Shown here: one piece after another, positions 37,984 through 49,597 of the stretch | How positions within the stretch are numbered: the first letter of the stretch is position 1 | Layout of the letters: the number at the start of each line of letters is the position of its first letter | From: Irpex lacteus | Taxonomy: Eukaryota > Basidiomycota > Agaricomycetes > Polyporales > Irpicaceae | NCBI GenBank assembly: GCA_001986395.2 | Contig: MQVO02000009.1 | Coordinates: 868,001-932,000 of the forward strand | Length of the DNA: 64,000 nucleotides | Direction of reading: 5' to 3' | Notes under the pieces: model-generated | Told to the model about the DNA's origin: nothing | The model's database searches: none | The model's input: only the letters and a program-made list of their open reading frames with translations | Position numbers and translations under genes: made by a program

Positions 37984-40900
37984 TCAGATGCTTCCGTAAG
38001 CAACGCCACCATCTATGACCGTGGCAAGCACTTTCGTCTGCAGAATCTTCTCTGGGGATACTTTCATGATGTCCTGGGAGAACACGACGTAGTCGGCGCG
38101 TTTTCCAATTGAGATGGAGCCCAGGGTGTCGTCACTAAATGAGGCGTAGGCAGGATCGAGTGTCATGCCTGGGAAAAAGACACGTCGTGCGTTCCATACA
38201 ATCAATGCGCCCATGAGATGAGATGAGATGAGCAAAGGATATTGGATCCAGGCAATCTTTTATGACGCACCTTTCAACGCTTCCATGCGAGTCATCCGCT
38301 GTTCAGGGAACCTACACAGAGAGGGCAGCAAAGGTCAGTGTGCGACTTTACACTAAACACTAAAGAATAAAGAATCTCCGGGGTGTCGGACAGAAGACAG
38401 AAGGAACGCACCACCCTTCTGGCCCATGCGGACTCGTCCCTTCCTCCGTCAAGCGTGTTATGGCAGCATAAAATCCCGCGAGCGGGTTGACTCCCTCCAC
38501 TGGCATGTCTGAGCCTAAAGTAATGCGCCCGCCGTGGTCTAGGATGCTCCGAAATGCGTACAGACTTTTGATTCGTTCCGGGCCCTGATAGTAGTGAGAG
38601 TGGCGTGGATGGTGGTCAATGAGGAGAAACACAACAGCCAGAAAGTAGCTGTAGAACCTTACCAGTCGGTCCTCTGCGTACCACATGTCATCGGTCCTAC
38701 AATACAATGCAAGAAAGAACCTTAGCATCCATCGGCCGACGACGTTATCTTCCAGCAAACCAATATAACACTCACGCATGCGTAGGCTGTATACTTGCAA
38801 TAACTGTAACCCGGAAGATTGCCGTCAGAGTTAGAGTTCTTCTTCCTTCCTTCCTTCTTCGATGGGTGATATGAGTGAAATGTGACAGACTCACCACCAA
38901 GTTTACCAAACCGTGCCATATCCTTCTCAGCAAGAATCTGCGCGTGCTCGAGGCGTGGCCTCAGAGCTGTCACATTGGCATCTTTCAAAGCAGCTTCGAA
39001 CGCATCGAGGACGAGGCCGTTCGCTCGGTCGCCTATCGCGTGGACGTTCTATATGACCAAGGGTGCCAATACACATTGAATATCGAGTGCTTCTTAATTA
39101 GGGAACAGAAATACGAATACGCACCACTTGCCATCCGTCCTTCAAAAACCGCGGAATTATGTCGTTGAGCACTTCTGGCTCGATACGCATGAACCCACGC
39201 GTGGCCGGGTTGTCTGCATAGGGCTCGTACAGCTTAGTAAACGAGCGATATCTCAACGTGAGCTAATTTTGCTGTTAGATGTGAGTGGGAGGGTACCCAC
39301 CGCTGCACCACCAGTTCTTAATGCACCTATAGCGTTAAAGGGCATATCAGCTTCTTTTCTGCGATTTAAGGGGATACCCGAAGCCAAGTACGTACCGTCA
39401 GCGAAGATCTTGACGCTTCGAGCAGTTAACCGGCCGTTGCTCGCTCCCATTATTTTCTGCGCACGGTCGCCCCAGTATTCTGAGGATTCGTTGAAATGGG
39501 TCATGCCGTATACACGGATCTAGTGGTGTAGCAAAGGGTCGAGTCGAGACAGTTAGGGTTACAATTTGGGGAGGTTTTTCAGCTTGGTGAGAGGGCCACT
39601 GACTGGGAGGGTTGTTTCTTCAGCATGTCTGCGTGAATAGACAGCAGAGTCAGCGCTGTAGCAGTACATAGATTGGAAGGTAAAAAAAAACGAACCTCCT
39701 AAAGAACTCAAGCGATACAGGGTCGAATCCGGCGTCGTGTATGCTTGTCAATCCATGCGAGACAGCGTCCTGCACAGTCAAATTGAAGCGCAACGCAAGT
39801 TGGTCGTGTGTAGGCTCCGGGCGGTGCGCGTTTGCTAGTATTTGGGCATTATCAAGCAACACCCCTGGGACGATACACATGCATCTTTCAGTGACATGGG
39901 AGCATGTGCGCAATATACCGACTTTACCTGTCGGGTTACCTAAATCATCCCGCACGATAACGCCGCCTTCGACTTCATCAGGCAGAGGTTGCATCGCTGT
40001 TAGAATCTTCTGTGATACCCATAGTGCGTGTCCATCTTTTGATTGGAGGATGATTGGGCGGCCGGCGACGATTGGGTCGCTCTCCAGATCGGCCTTACCG
40101 GTAAACACGTGAGATGCAGTCAGACATGGGGATAGATATCCTTGGACTTACCGATGAAGGCCAGGTTGTTTGGAGCCATTTCGTGTGATCCCAGCCCCAT
40201 CCTTCGACTATCTTTGTTTTGTCATGGAGCAAATCGGGCTTGGACTCGATGTATTCCCTAACACGTCCAACAGTTTCTGCAAATTACAGTGGTTGGAGTA
40301 TTCGTTACCGACATGTAGTTGGTTGATTAGTAGGACGCACCTCGAGCAGTATGGGTGCCTTCAAGCGGGAGCACTTTCGTGAACCCGTATTCAAGAATAT
40401 GGGCATGGGAATCTAAGTACCAGAGGTTAGTCGGAGATCAGGCAGATCGAGATACACGGTGGATGAATGTCCGTTTGTTGGTGTTGTGTGGTGGTTCGAA
40501 TGGAAAAACTAGTGGGAGAACGTACCGGTGATACCTGGGACGATGACGGCCCCCGCGGGTATAAACCGTACAGGGACTCGGGATATCTCCGTGGCATTGA
40601 CATTAGCATCAGACACCGCTACCACACTGCTCCATCTTTGTTGCACTTCCTCTTTGCGTCAATGAGTACGAGTATTCCCAAGCACGTCTGTCGGGAATAG
40701 AGAGATTGAGAACTCACGTAGCGAATCGGCGTCGACGAAGTGCCCGTCCTGAACGACGAAACATTGCACATGCGGCCGCTCAGGATCCACTGTATAAATA
40801 TTGGCACCGTTGGGTGAGCACAGCGCGTAGTTTGAGCCACGGAACTGTGTCGGTGAGGAGTAACGAGCACTGTAAAAGTAGGTGGTAGACAGTGCTAGCG

Positions 40901-41045
40901 ATGCTAAACCCAGTAGATACCGGCTGGCCTTAGATGCAGTGTTGCTACCGGTGACAGGTGGTGGGATATAGGTGTCTTTGCTCATAGAAGGATCAGTAGG
41001 CACGGATGGTTTACGCAGACCGGGAGAGCGTCGAGAGACAGTCAT
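37984..41045 (-). CDS. Amidohydrolase family 3 (YtcJ-like), membrane-anchored
   Basis: A many-exon gene from ATG 41045 to the stop at 37984. After a basic N-terminus there is one hydrophobic segment (YLLGLASLALSTTYFYSA, about residues 43-60), suggesting a type II anchor. Metal/active-site motifs of the amidohydrolase superfamily follow in order: ITDSHAHILEYG (HxH), a long region with SKDGHALWVS and SHGLTSIHDAG, SVKIFADGALRTGGAA, NVHAIGDRANG, LEHAQIL, IQPTHATDDMWYAEDRL, and TLGSDMPVEGVNPLAGFYAA (late Asp), ending ISIGKRADYVVFSQDI with VLATVIDGG. This matches the YtcJ-like amidohydrolase 3 group, whose substrates are mostly unknown (N-acyl or amide bonds). Several introns were placed by motif continuity rather than counted. 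Confidence 0.88.
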
Positions 41046-41732
41046 GGTGAGGAAATATGCAGGATAGTAGTCATGGGTAGGTTCAGCAGTTCGGGTTCCC
41101 TTTTATACGAACAGGCTTGAGATTCTTGAGATCTCTCCCCTGCATCTGAGTTTGCATTCTGGAGGCATAATTTGACGCGAGATCGTCAAGATAAATCGTA
41201 AAATGCTTCTGGAACCCCAAAACGAATAACTGGGAATGGCAAACGAGGAGGACGGATGCAAGAATGCATGCTCTCAAGTTCCATCCAACGTTAGTGTGGG
41301 CAAACAAGCGCTGTGAGAAGCGCTTACCAGGGTCGTAGACGCTTGCCGAGGCATTGCAGGCCGATGCGTCGCCCGTGGCACATTCACTGGCTGCCAGACA
41401 TTCTTCCGTGGATTTTGAGATGAGGAATATATATGCTGGCTCAACAAATCATCTTCCGCATTTCAACGTTGATCCCTGAGATAACGTCTGTGAGGAAAGC
41501 AGATGCAGGCTGCCAGATTTGGCGCTTAACATTAGTCGCGGGAGAAGTAGAAAGACGCCGATAGCAGACGCACAACCCACGTGGCTCGATCAGCCACGTC
41601 TATGAGCGCTTTCGCCTGCCGCCACCGTCACGTACCTCGACCTCATCCAAGTGAACGACGGCGACCAACTCTTGGACGACGAGCTCGACTCATTTCTCGA
41701 CGTGGAACACATAAAGACTGGCGGCTGTACCT
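41046..41732. other. Divergent promoter region of amidohydrolase and HRD1 genes
   Basis: This is the shared upstream interval. Codons upstream of 41733 are open in other frames, so HRD1 could start with an earlier exon here. I see no independent gene. Confidence 0.4.
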
Positions 41733-44700
41733 ATGGACCGCATTTTCCGTCGCGGGTTGCAACCTCTTGCGCCAGCGTTCACCTCGAACAGGATCCTCTG
41801 GTACTCGGTATTCAGCACCCTGGTCACCTCCCTGGCAATAGCAAATGCATGTCGGAACTATAGCAACTTCTACTCAGTTGCAGTTTACCTTTCTAGAAGT
41901 GGTCGGAGTCTTTTGGTAAGCATGCAGCCAGATAATTATGTGCACCCTTTAATTCGTATGCAGGTATTGGCCAACTTTGGCTTCATAGTCGCTCTGACAT
42001 CTGGCCGAATCTTGCAACGAGTCTTCTTTGGTCCCCTGCAAGCCCGTGAAGTTGAGGTGCGTTGCTGCTGGAATACACGCATACCTCGGCACTAACACCC
42101 TCGATTATGCAGCGCTTGTACGATCAAACATGGATGTTCGTGACTGAGTCCCTCTTGGCGTTCACTATATTCCGGGACGACTTTGACATACCCTTCGTCA
42201 TCATGTTTGGCTTCCTACTATTCATCAAGTGCTTTCACTGGCTCATGGCGGACCGTGTGGAATCGGTGAGTGATTTCAGGAAATTGCATTGTGCGTTTGC
42301 CACGAGTTAGCAGTGCTAAACAACTAGCGGTTAATTCATGGTATAACATACATCGCAATGACAACGTGAACGTATGTATTGGGCTCTAACTGACGCTTTC
42401 GGTCTAGATGGATCAAGTACCATACCCCGGGCCACCAACTCTATTCCATGTACGGCTGAACGCGCTGTTCTTAATCTTGTGGCTGATCGACTTAGCCATG
42501 CTTGGTTTCGCAATTGAAAGCACGCTTACAAGTGGTGTTGGGGGAGCAGTGCTATTTGCGAATGAGGTAGGTCATCCATGCTCATTAGCATGCATTATTC
42601 TCACCCCCTCTTCTCCAGTACGCAATCTTGACCGCCCATGCCTTGAATTCAATGGCCAGATATGCACTCTCTGCTTATGAGCTAAGGCGCGCACGGACAC
42701 GAGGAGGAGTTAACGCTCCTGCTTGGGAGAATAAGAGCATGTATGTGTTCTATATCGAGCTGGTGACAGGCAAGTTACGTTCAAACATCTCTTTCCAACC
42801 GCTCTGACCCGCTTTTTCCGCCAGACTTCTTGAAGCTAGCGACCTACTTGACGTTCTTTGCTGTGGTATTAAGCTTCTACGGGCTACCCTTGAACATCAT
42901 ACGAGATGTTTATCTCACGGCCCGCTCATTCATTACTCGCCTTCGTGCTCTTGTGCGCTATCATAACGCCACTCGTGATATGGATCGTCGTTATCCGAAT
43001 GCTACGGAGGAGGAACTGGCGGCGATGTCCGACCGTACCTGTATCATCTGTCGCGACGAGCTCATTGCTGTGCCAAATAATCAGAACAATCCTGAGCAAC
43101 AGCAGGCTCAGGCGCCAAATAACGCGCCCAACGCGAATGCACCTGCACCCCAGGATGGGCCAAACGTCACACCCAAGAAACTTCCTTGTGGCCACATCTT
43201 CCATTTCCAGTGTCTTCGCTCTTGGCTGGAACGTCAGCAAAGTTGTCCAACTTGGTTAGTAATCTATCAATGCGGTTTCCCGCTGTCTTTGAATCGTAAA
43301 ACCTTTCTGCCCATGCTGACGTTCATGACTTTTCCAGCCGCCGTACTGTATTGGAAACTGGTCAGGCAAACGGAAATGCTACTCCAGCAGGTCAACGGGG
43401 CGCTCGTCAGGCCGGTCAGCAGCAACCTAATAACATTGCGCCTCAAGGTCCGCCCGCACCTGGTCAACAACAACCGCCGCAAAATAATGGGATGGGTTGG
43501 CTAGGCCGTTTGTTGGGCGCTGCATTACCACCCCTTGCGCCGCCTCAGTTTGCTAATGGTGCTGTACCTCCTCAATTCGTCCCTGTTGGACCGCAAGGCC
43601 AGCAAAACGCGGCATGGGCAATGCAGGGCCAGCAACAAGCTCCGCCTGGTTATGCATACGTTCCATATTATCCAGGACACCCCAATGCGCCTCCTCAGCA
43701 ATTGCAAGCCCCACCACGAGGATTTTATGGCCCCGGAGGCGTATTCTACGCGTGGAATCCTGAAGGACAGAACTTGGCTCAGGGTCAACAAGCTCCCGCA
43801 CCTCAAGCGCAGGCCCAACTACCCACGCAGACCGATCCTGCGCCTGTTCAACCTTCTGGACCATCTCCGTCTACCGCTGGACCCTCGACTCCGTCATCAG
43901 TACCAGCAAACGGCACACAAGGCCCTGCAGCCGGACCCACCCCTACTCCTACAACTACTCAGCAGCCCTCACATGCTTCTGCTAGCGAGTCTAGCATCCC
44001 TTCACCTCGTGAGGCTGCCGCTCAGGCAGCTTTGCGCAGGTTCAATCCTGCACAGGCCGGCTCGTCATCTTCGTCCGCTCAATCTCGGCCTGCTGATCCT
44101 GCGACGAGGGAATCTACCGAAATCAGTGACCTCCGTTCTGATGCTACACCTCGTCCAACTGCGGCTCAATCGCAGCAAGCGTTACCGCCCTCGATCGCTT
44201 CAACTTCGTCAAATCCGGTTACGCAGCCGACGCCGACCGCCAGCACCAGTGTAGGTTCCGCTGGAGCTGTACAGAGCCCGCCGTTCGCTCCCCCGCCACT
44301 CATTCCGCTGGGTCAAACCCCAACAGCGGCTGTACCGAATGGGTATCGACCACCGAGCCCGCCTGGGCTGGCTGCTGGGCCTACTACCATCACGCCAGCT
44401 CAGTGGGCTCAGAGGCGCGTGGACTCTGCACGACAAACGCAAAGGAATCTCGAAGCACTCCGTGATCTTCCTGCGGTACTCACAGAGGAGCAGTTGGGTC
44501 GACTGGATACTCTGACGCGAGAGGCGATTGACGAGCGGTTGAAGGTCTTGGAAACTGTGTCTGGTACGCTGTGGAAGTGCATTACCGAGCTGTCGAGAAT
44601 GAGAAGCGCTTTACCTATTGAGGGCGCGCTACGGGTTCAGGATCCTCCGTCACGAAACGAGAATCCTTCGACGATCGCTGATAGGAGTAATATGGATGCA

Positions 44701-44781
44701 CCTACCGCAAGCTCGTCGTCGGAAGGAGACAGTGATGCGAGCCCGAGACGCGCACGAGAGCAAACTATTCCTCTGGATTGA
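41733..44781 (+). CDS. HRD1: HRD1/synoviolin ER ubiquitin ligase
   Basis: A spliced gene with the HRD1 layout. A multi-span N-terminal membrane domain begins RILWYSVFSTLVTSLAIANA, NFYSVAVYLSRSG, then LANFGFIVALTSGRILQ, RLYDQTWMFVTESLLAFTIF, FVIMFGFLLFIKCFHWLMADR, and DFLKLATYLTFFAVV. A RING-H2 finger follows: TCIICRDEL, a Gln/Asn/Pro-rich insert of about 45 residues, LPCGHIFHFQCLRSWLERQ and SCPTC; the final Cys codon is completed across an intron at about 43255-43338. After the RING a long Pro/Gln/Ser-rich disordered tail of more than 400 residues ends REQTIPLD. HRD1 ubiquitinates misfolded ER proteins for retrotranslocation (ERAD-L/M). Start: ATG 41733 is the first in-frame Met, but an additional 5' exon is possible. 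Its 3' third and tail were duplicated (see 46758). Confidence 0.93.
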
Positions 44782-45035
44782 GAGCGCGATTAGATTTTCT
44801 CTTCCTCTAGCAGAGTCGTAAGTAGTGGTCTGAGTTTGTATTATACTACTTTAGCACGGATTATGCGGATATGTATCTGTACGTGTGGGTATAACGCGTG
44901 GGATGCGATGAGAGCCTCTCATCTTGTTTGACGAGATTACTGCCAACGAGCGACTGGTCGACTTTGTAGTAGAACACCTTGAAGATCGCCCCCCGTGCTC
45001 GTTCATTGTTGGCTTGGCCCCTGTTTTTCGATTGC
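44667..45035 (+). repeat. Left copy of the duplicated HRD1/AIM41 junction
   Basis: From gacgatcgctgataggag through the HRD1 stop, the shared tail (gtctgagtttgtattatact, agcacggattatgcggat) and into the AIM41 3' coding part, the sequence matches 46831-47190 closely, with scattered substitutions and small indels. Beyond about 45035 the match fades. Confidence 0.85.
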
Positions 45036-45160
45036 ATGCGCGGGTAGCCTGTTTTAAGCTGTCGCCTGTACAGCGTACAGCTCTCCCGGGGTACTTGCCT
45101 TCCATCACCGTTTTCTTGAGTCCTCCTGTCGAAGCGCACTTGCAGCGAGACCATCCTTGT
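44851..45160 (-). pseudogene. Truncated AIM41 copy (C-terminal fragment)
   Basis: The minus-strand frame contains RGAIFKVFYYKVDQSLVGS and NLVKQ, a decayed match to the C-terminus of the intact AIM41 at 47057 (LGALFKAFYSKVDRSLVDS, DLVKK). Upstream of this block the similarity is lost and no start or splice sites are visible. It lies at the left side of the junction duplication, directly after HRD1, and ends where membrane-gene copy B begins. Confidence 0.8.
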
Positions 45161-46515
45161 CATGATGTTTATCCATTACTGTCAACGTACATTATCCTCA
45201 GAATCAGGACAATAACGGAGCCACAAACTTCAAGCGGGCAGTGAGCAACCAACCCTTAAGACCAGCTATATATAGTAACACTACGAAGTCATTTTGAACA
45301 ATAGCGAGCAGTTTTTGGCTTGCCGGATCAGGAGGTTCCATGGGCGATGGCAGCCAGGATTGTAGGCTGGCCAGCAGAAGAGTGACGAACACCGATATCG
45401 TACACCTGAAAACCAACAACCTGTTAACGAGCAGACACTAGGCAGAAAGAGGTTGGATATATGGTCCGAAGTTAGCACGTACCAGATAAGCAATGCTGGT
45501 AGGCTTGCGAGAGTCCGTGCTATTTCGTTCAGCTCGGAGGGATTTGCTCGGATCTGAGTACGGTATGCAAGAAAAATTAACGACAACGCGGGCTAGAGAT
45601 TCGGTGCAATCACTTACCACAAGCCGGTACAAGATTGTGGGTACCCATGCAAAGAAACTCATTAGGAATGCGAATGTGTTGACGGGCATAGTTGCATTTA
45701 TATAGATCGTGATTATCCTCATATACTCAGCGAGGGGCACGCGTGCAATATATCTTCTTTGCCTAGTAGAGTCAGGGGCAAATTCCAGGACCTCAGTTAC
45801 GGTATCGCAGACATGTGACAAAACTCACATCTTGGTGACGCAGACGAATCGGATAGCAATCCAGAAGACGAAAGAAACAGCGCATAATCGTAAGACTTCG
45901 TTGTTAAGCTGTTTCATTGCAAGCTGTTTCATTGCGTGCGCAGCGGCCTTGTCCCGCACGATAACCTTCGCTTGGACGCGGGGTTGTGGACCGGTGCCAT
46001 ATCGGATGTATTGCAAGCGGCGAAGGTAACGACGGTGCAAGGAGAGAAGGATGATGCGATCATAAAGAAAGATAAGTACACAGTGTGCACGGTCGCGCAG
46101 CTTGTTGCGGAGTGGTAGTGAACGTGTGGTCGAGTCGTCCGGAGAAGATGGGACCGGAGAGCGCTTACAAGTGCACAAGGCTGGTGTGCAATAGCACGAG
46201 TTCCCTTCTTCAAGGTGTTCGAATCTCATCTTGGAATATTCAAGTTCAGCAGCCGAGTCGTGCATTGTGGACGAGTGTTGGACGAGATCTGAGCAAGTCG
46301 GTGTGCCCTCTGGGCATTATATGTGAGAAAAAACCCCTTAACAGGTTGTCCGCAAATTGTTTGTATTTATTCCTCTTTCGCGGAAGGATGACTCACCTTA
46401 TTCGATCACTCCGACACAGCACCTACTCAGATCGACTCGTAGATGATCGTTAACGCTTGAGACATCCAAAAAAGGAAGGGCGCTCCAGTGGTGACGCGGA
46501 TCCAATCACTGCGGA
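45161..46515 (-). repeat. Dispersed duplicate, copy B
   Basis: Reverse complement of 18645-20005, about 25 kb away and in inverted orientation, including flanks on both sides of the gene. It sits exactly in the interval between the two broken halves of the HRD1/AIM41 duplication. Confidence 0.85.
45204..46265 (-). CDS. Multi-pass membrane protein of unknown function, copy B
   Basis: Same gene structure as copy A: start ATG 46265 (MHDSAAELEYSKMRF), four exons, and an identical C-terminal exon (CTISVFVTLLLASLQSWLP to FVAPLLS, stop at 45204). Differences from copy A are a few substitutions, for example exon 2 reads VPLAEYMRIITIYINATMP and exon 3 begins IRANPSELNEIARTLASLP. The exon 3 acceptor is a normal ctcag. 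It shares with copy A the AMKQLAMKQL duplication. All frames are open, so it is likely functional. The family is unrecognised. Confidence 0.65.
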
Positions 46516-46757
46516 ATATTGCGCTCGATTTACTTATGTAAGCTATGTTTAATGGCTTGACCTGCCACCTTTTCGGAGCTCAAAATAATATACCCGCTCG
46601 GAGAGTATCATCGTCTCTAAGTCTTCGTTGACTATCCAGCCTTCAAATCACGACCGATTCAGTTCAATAAAACTCGCCTTTGTAAATCCTCCTCTTAGCA
46701 CATCATGGACTTTGTGAAATCTGAGCGCGCTGCGCATCTCAGTCGGCGCCTGTCCAA

Positions 46758-46949
46758 CAGACTTCTTGAAGCTAGCGACCTACTTGACGTTCTTTGCTGT
46801 GGTATCAAGTACGGACTGCCCATGAACATAATCCTTTGACGATCGCTGATAGGAGTAATATGGATGCACCTACCGCAAGCTCGTCGTTGGAAGGAGACGG
46901 CGATGCGGGCCCGAGACGCACACGAGAGCAAACTATTCCTCTGGATTGA
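46758..46949 (+). pseudogene. Internally deleted HRD1 fragment
   Basis: 46758 to about 46830 copies the HRD1 exon start at 42822 (cagacttcttgaagctagcg; the TM segment DFLKLATYLTFF), with a small deletion. It then jumps to a copy of 44667 onward, encoding the HRD1 C-terminus (NMDAPTASSS to REQTIPLD and stop at 46949). About 1.8 kb, including the RING finger, is missing, so it cannot encode a ligase. Confidence 0.88.
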
Positions 46950-47190
46950 GAGCGCAATTAAATTTCGTCCTCTAGCAGTGTCACGAGTATTGGTCTGAGT
47001 TTGTATTATACTACTTTAGCACGGATTATGCGGATATGTATCTGTACGTGTGGGGATTACGCGTGAGATACGATGAGAGCCTCTGCTCTCTTTTTGACAA
47101 GATCACTGTCAACGAGCGACCGGTCTACTTTGCTGTAGAAAGCCTTGAAGAGCGCCCCCAGTGCTCGTTTATCGTTGGCTGAGGGCTTCT
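46831..47190 (+). repeat. Right copy of the duplicated HRD1/AIM41 junction
   Basis: The partner of 44667-45035. Here the AIM41 side continues into an intact gene while the HRD1 side is broken, the mirror image of the left copy. This is the pattern expected from a tandem duplication with breakpoints inside both genes. Confidence 0.85.
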
Positions 47191-47903
47191 GTTCGTCAAT
47201 GATCGCTTGCAAGGTTCGATCGATGTCCGCTTCTTGTAGCAACGCGGGAAGGAAAACCTGCAGAAGGTCGGCTTCTTTACGTTCCTTCTCGGCCAATTCT
47301 GGTCGCTGAGCCTTCTCGAACTCAGTTGCGGCATCAAGCTAAACAGAACGGACGTCCATTGTGCGATAATTAGCGCTTTGGTTGTGCACCCGGGGTAACA
47401 TGAACAGGTGGTACTTACACGTCGGGCTGTTGCCTTCCGGATGATGGATACTATGGCCGAAGATGACAGTGGCTGAGCTTGTGTTTTGTCCTGTGCGTAG
47501 ACCTCGGAGAGAACTGACTATTGAATAGAGCACCATGTGAGTGCATGTACAGCTTAGAGCATGCATCAAAGGAGAACATAGGTGAGCGTGGAAACTTACA
47601 CGAATGGTTGTTGACTTGACGGTGTCTTTGCTCTAGAGAATTGAGCCGCGGGATTCAGTTTAGGACTAGGGCGAAACGAGGCTCGCATATGAACCCACTT
47701 TCATTGCACCCTTGAGTTCATCTGTCAACCTTTTTCTGATTTCTAAAAAAGTCGTGGTTAATGGTTGTATATGTGCTTGTGTGGAAAGTGAATGAGGAAT
47801 GCCAACCTTCGGTAGCTGCCGGGGTACTGTAACTTCGACGTGTCAATGCAATACCCATGCGCATGTGCGTTTGAACGCGAAGAGAACGTGTGAGCTGCAG
47901 CAT
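47057..47903 (-). CDS. AIM41: AIM41, mitochondrial YqeY/GatB-like protein
   Basis: The start is ATG 47903: MLQLTRSLRVQTHMRMGIA then LTRRSYSTPAATE, an Arg-rich mitochondrial presequence. Spliced exons give EIRKRLTDELKGAMK, SKDTVKSTTIR, a segment with SSSAIVSIIRKATARRLDAA, then KERKEADLLQVFLPALLQEA, DIDRTLQAIIDEQKP and LGALFKAFYSKVDRS, ending KKRAEALIVSHA. This is the YqeY/Aim41 fold (related to the tail domain of GatB amidotransferase). Its biochemical role in mitochondria is not established; yeast mutants affect mitochondrial inheritance. Introns lie at about 47808-47750, 47691-47637 and 47597-47520, and one splits the 3' part near 47420-47340. Confidence 0.9.
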
Positions 47904-48153
47904 GTTAGTGACAGGACTTCTTCCGTGATACTTGGAAGTTTTCTGGGCTGCCCTGTTCGGTTTCGAGTCTCGCGATGATGGATGTTCTTCGCAAGTATGG
48001 GTGAACAAGCGCCTGTAGTACGTCAGTCCACCCAGTATAGGAAGTGTCGTAGTTTGACCGCGTTCTGCTTGAGAACGTATGAAACCGCTAGGGAATAACA
48101 GTACAGTTTCGATACTATTTACATATTCGTACAGCGCATATGTGTCTCATCTT

Positions 48154-49597
48154 TTAATAATATGATGTGCCCCTCTGCTCAAATCGCGGCAATGCGCGAT
48201 AATCAGCACGATCCTTCGCCACAGACCACAACCATGCATCCAGCTCCGGCAAAGTAATCGTTTTCAACCACGACAGATCCTGACCATCCGCACCAGTCAA
48301 TTCTTCGTCCTTAAGATGCCTTGCGACCTCGACGATCTCTTCGCACGCATCGATAGCAGCTGCGCGCAGCGTGAACGCCTGTTCAGCCTTGAGTAACGGA
48401 CCGTTCTTGGGAATCGATTTGGCCTTATTGGTGGGAGATGGTGGTGGCAGGGCGAGCAATGTATCGAGGTTCTCCTTCTTGTTGGCGTCAGGAAAGATCG
48501 ACGAGAGTTCTGATTCGAGCGTAGCTGGCGATAGGTCGATCACTCCCAAATGTACGAGCATAGATGGAATGACGTTATCGGAGAATATTGGGAGATTGTT
48601 GGTACGTGGAATAGGAAACGGCGGGGGCGTTGACGGGCCGAAACGCAGCGCTATCGCATGCAGGGTGAGCATGGCCTTCTTGAAGCAATAGACCGCTGTT
48701 ATGTCTTAGTAAAGGATGTGATGACTTAGAGACAATAGCAACCGCTCACGTTGCCCATGGACTAATGCCATGTCTTGGAAAGCCGGGAACGCTTTGACGA
48801 GCTACATGCAAAAATATCAAGGTCAGGGCAGAGATAAGCCAGATGAGCGTGCCTACCCTCTCTACTATCACGTCGCATTCAGGGTCGACCCCTTCTCCCT
48901 TGCTCTTCGCCTTTTCGCCTTCTTTCAACGCCTCTGCAACGAACGAGCCCAGATCATAATATCCTCCGTTTACCAATACGGTTCCGGTCTCCTTCAGGAC
49001 TCTGGTGACGATCTGAACCAGTTCCCAAACTGGGCCTGCCAGCTCACCGACCTTGACTCCAGGTATGTCAGGATGAGGTTTCTCTATGTGAACCTTGTCT
49101 GCTACACCCATAAGGTCAGCTACTTTCCCCTCCGTTATTTTCTGCATCCCACGCGCAGATAAAAGATCGTCTTCGCTGCCGACGGAAGAGGTTATGTAAA
49201 GAGAGAAGATAAATGCTCTGATAGTGTCGAAAGCCCCGCGTCCCGTCGCTTCATGAAGGGGAACCCTATATCCGGATGCAAAGTTCATGAGAGATAGAAG
49301 AGATAACAGATTGAGCTCCGATGCTACAGAAGGGAAGTTAAGCGGTAGTGCCATGCCATGGGCGACCTTGAGTCTCTCGAAAGAGCTAGTAAATGCGGGA
49401 GAAAACAGAAGTCTTTTAATTGACTCTGTACTGATCTGCGTAACATAATACTTCATGAGAAAAGAGCACCTTTCTGATGTTACCACACCTACCAGTATAT
49501 TGGCGTTTTGTGTTGCAACTTTAGCTGTCTTGCGAACAGATGCAATGTATTGCCCTGCCGGGGGGAATGGCGGTTGGCTGGTACTTGTCATCTGCAT
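48154..49597 (-). CDS. QNG1: Queuosine salvage protein QNG1 (DUF2419)
   Basis: Start at ATG 49597 (MQMTSTSQPPFPPAGQYIASVR) or 49591. Motifs in order: VRKTAKVATQNANILV, NLLSLLSLMNFASGYRVPLH, GRGAFDTIRAFIFSLYITS, GVKVGELAGPVWELVQIVTR, LVNGGYYDLGSFV, VKAFPAFQDMA, YCFKKAMLTLHAIALRFG, NLPIFSDNVIPSMLVHLGVI, FTLRAAAIDACEEIVEVAR, ELDAWLWSVAKDRADYRALP and a terminal SYY. This is the queuosine salvage family, which releases queuine base from queuosine nucleoside or 5'-phosphate so that it can be re-inserted into tRNA. Introns occur near 49525-49460, 48845-48795 and 48755-48695. The C-terminal half includes an insert (FPDANKKENLDTLLALPPPS) not typical of human QNG1. AIM41 lies 250 bp downstream on the same strand. 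Confidence 0.88.

Noticed and set aside
43535..44254. 239-residue frame within HRD1
   Set aside because: A shifted frame of the HRD1 Pro/Gln-rich tail, which is open by composition only.
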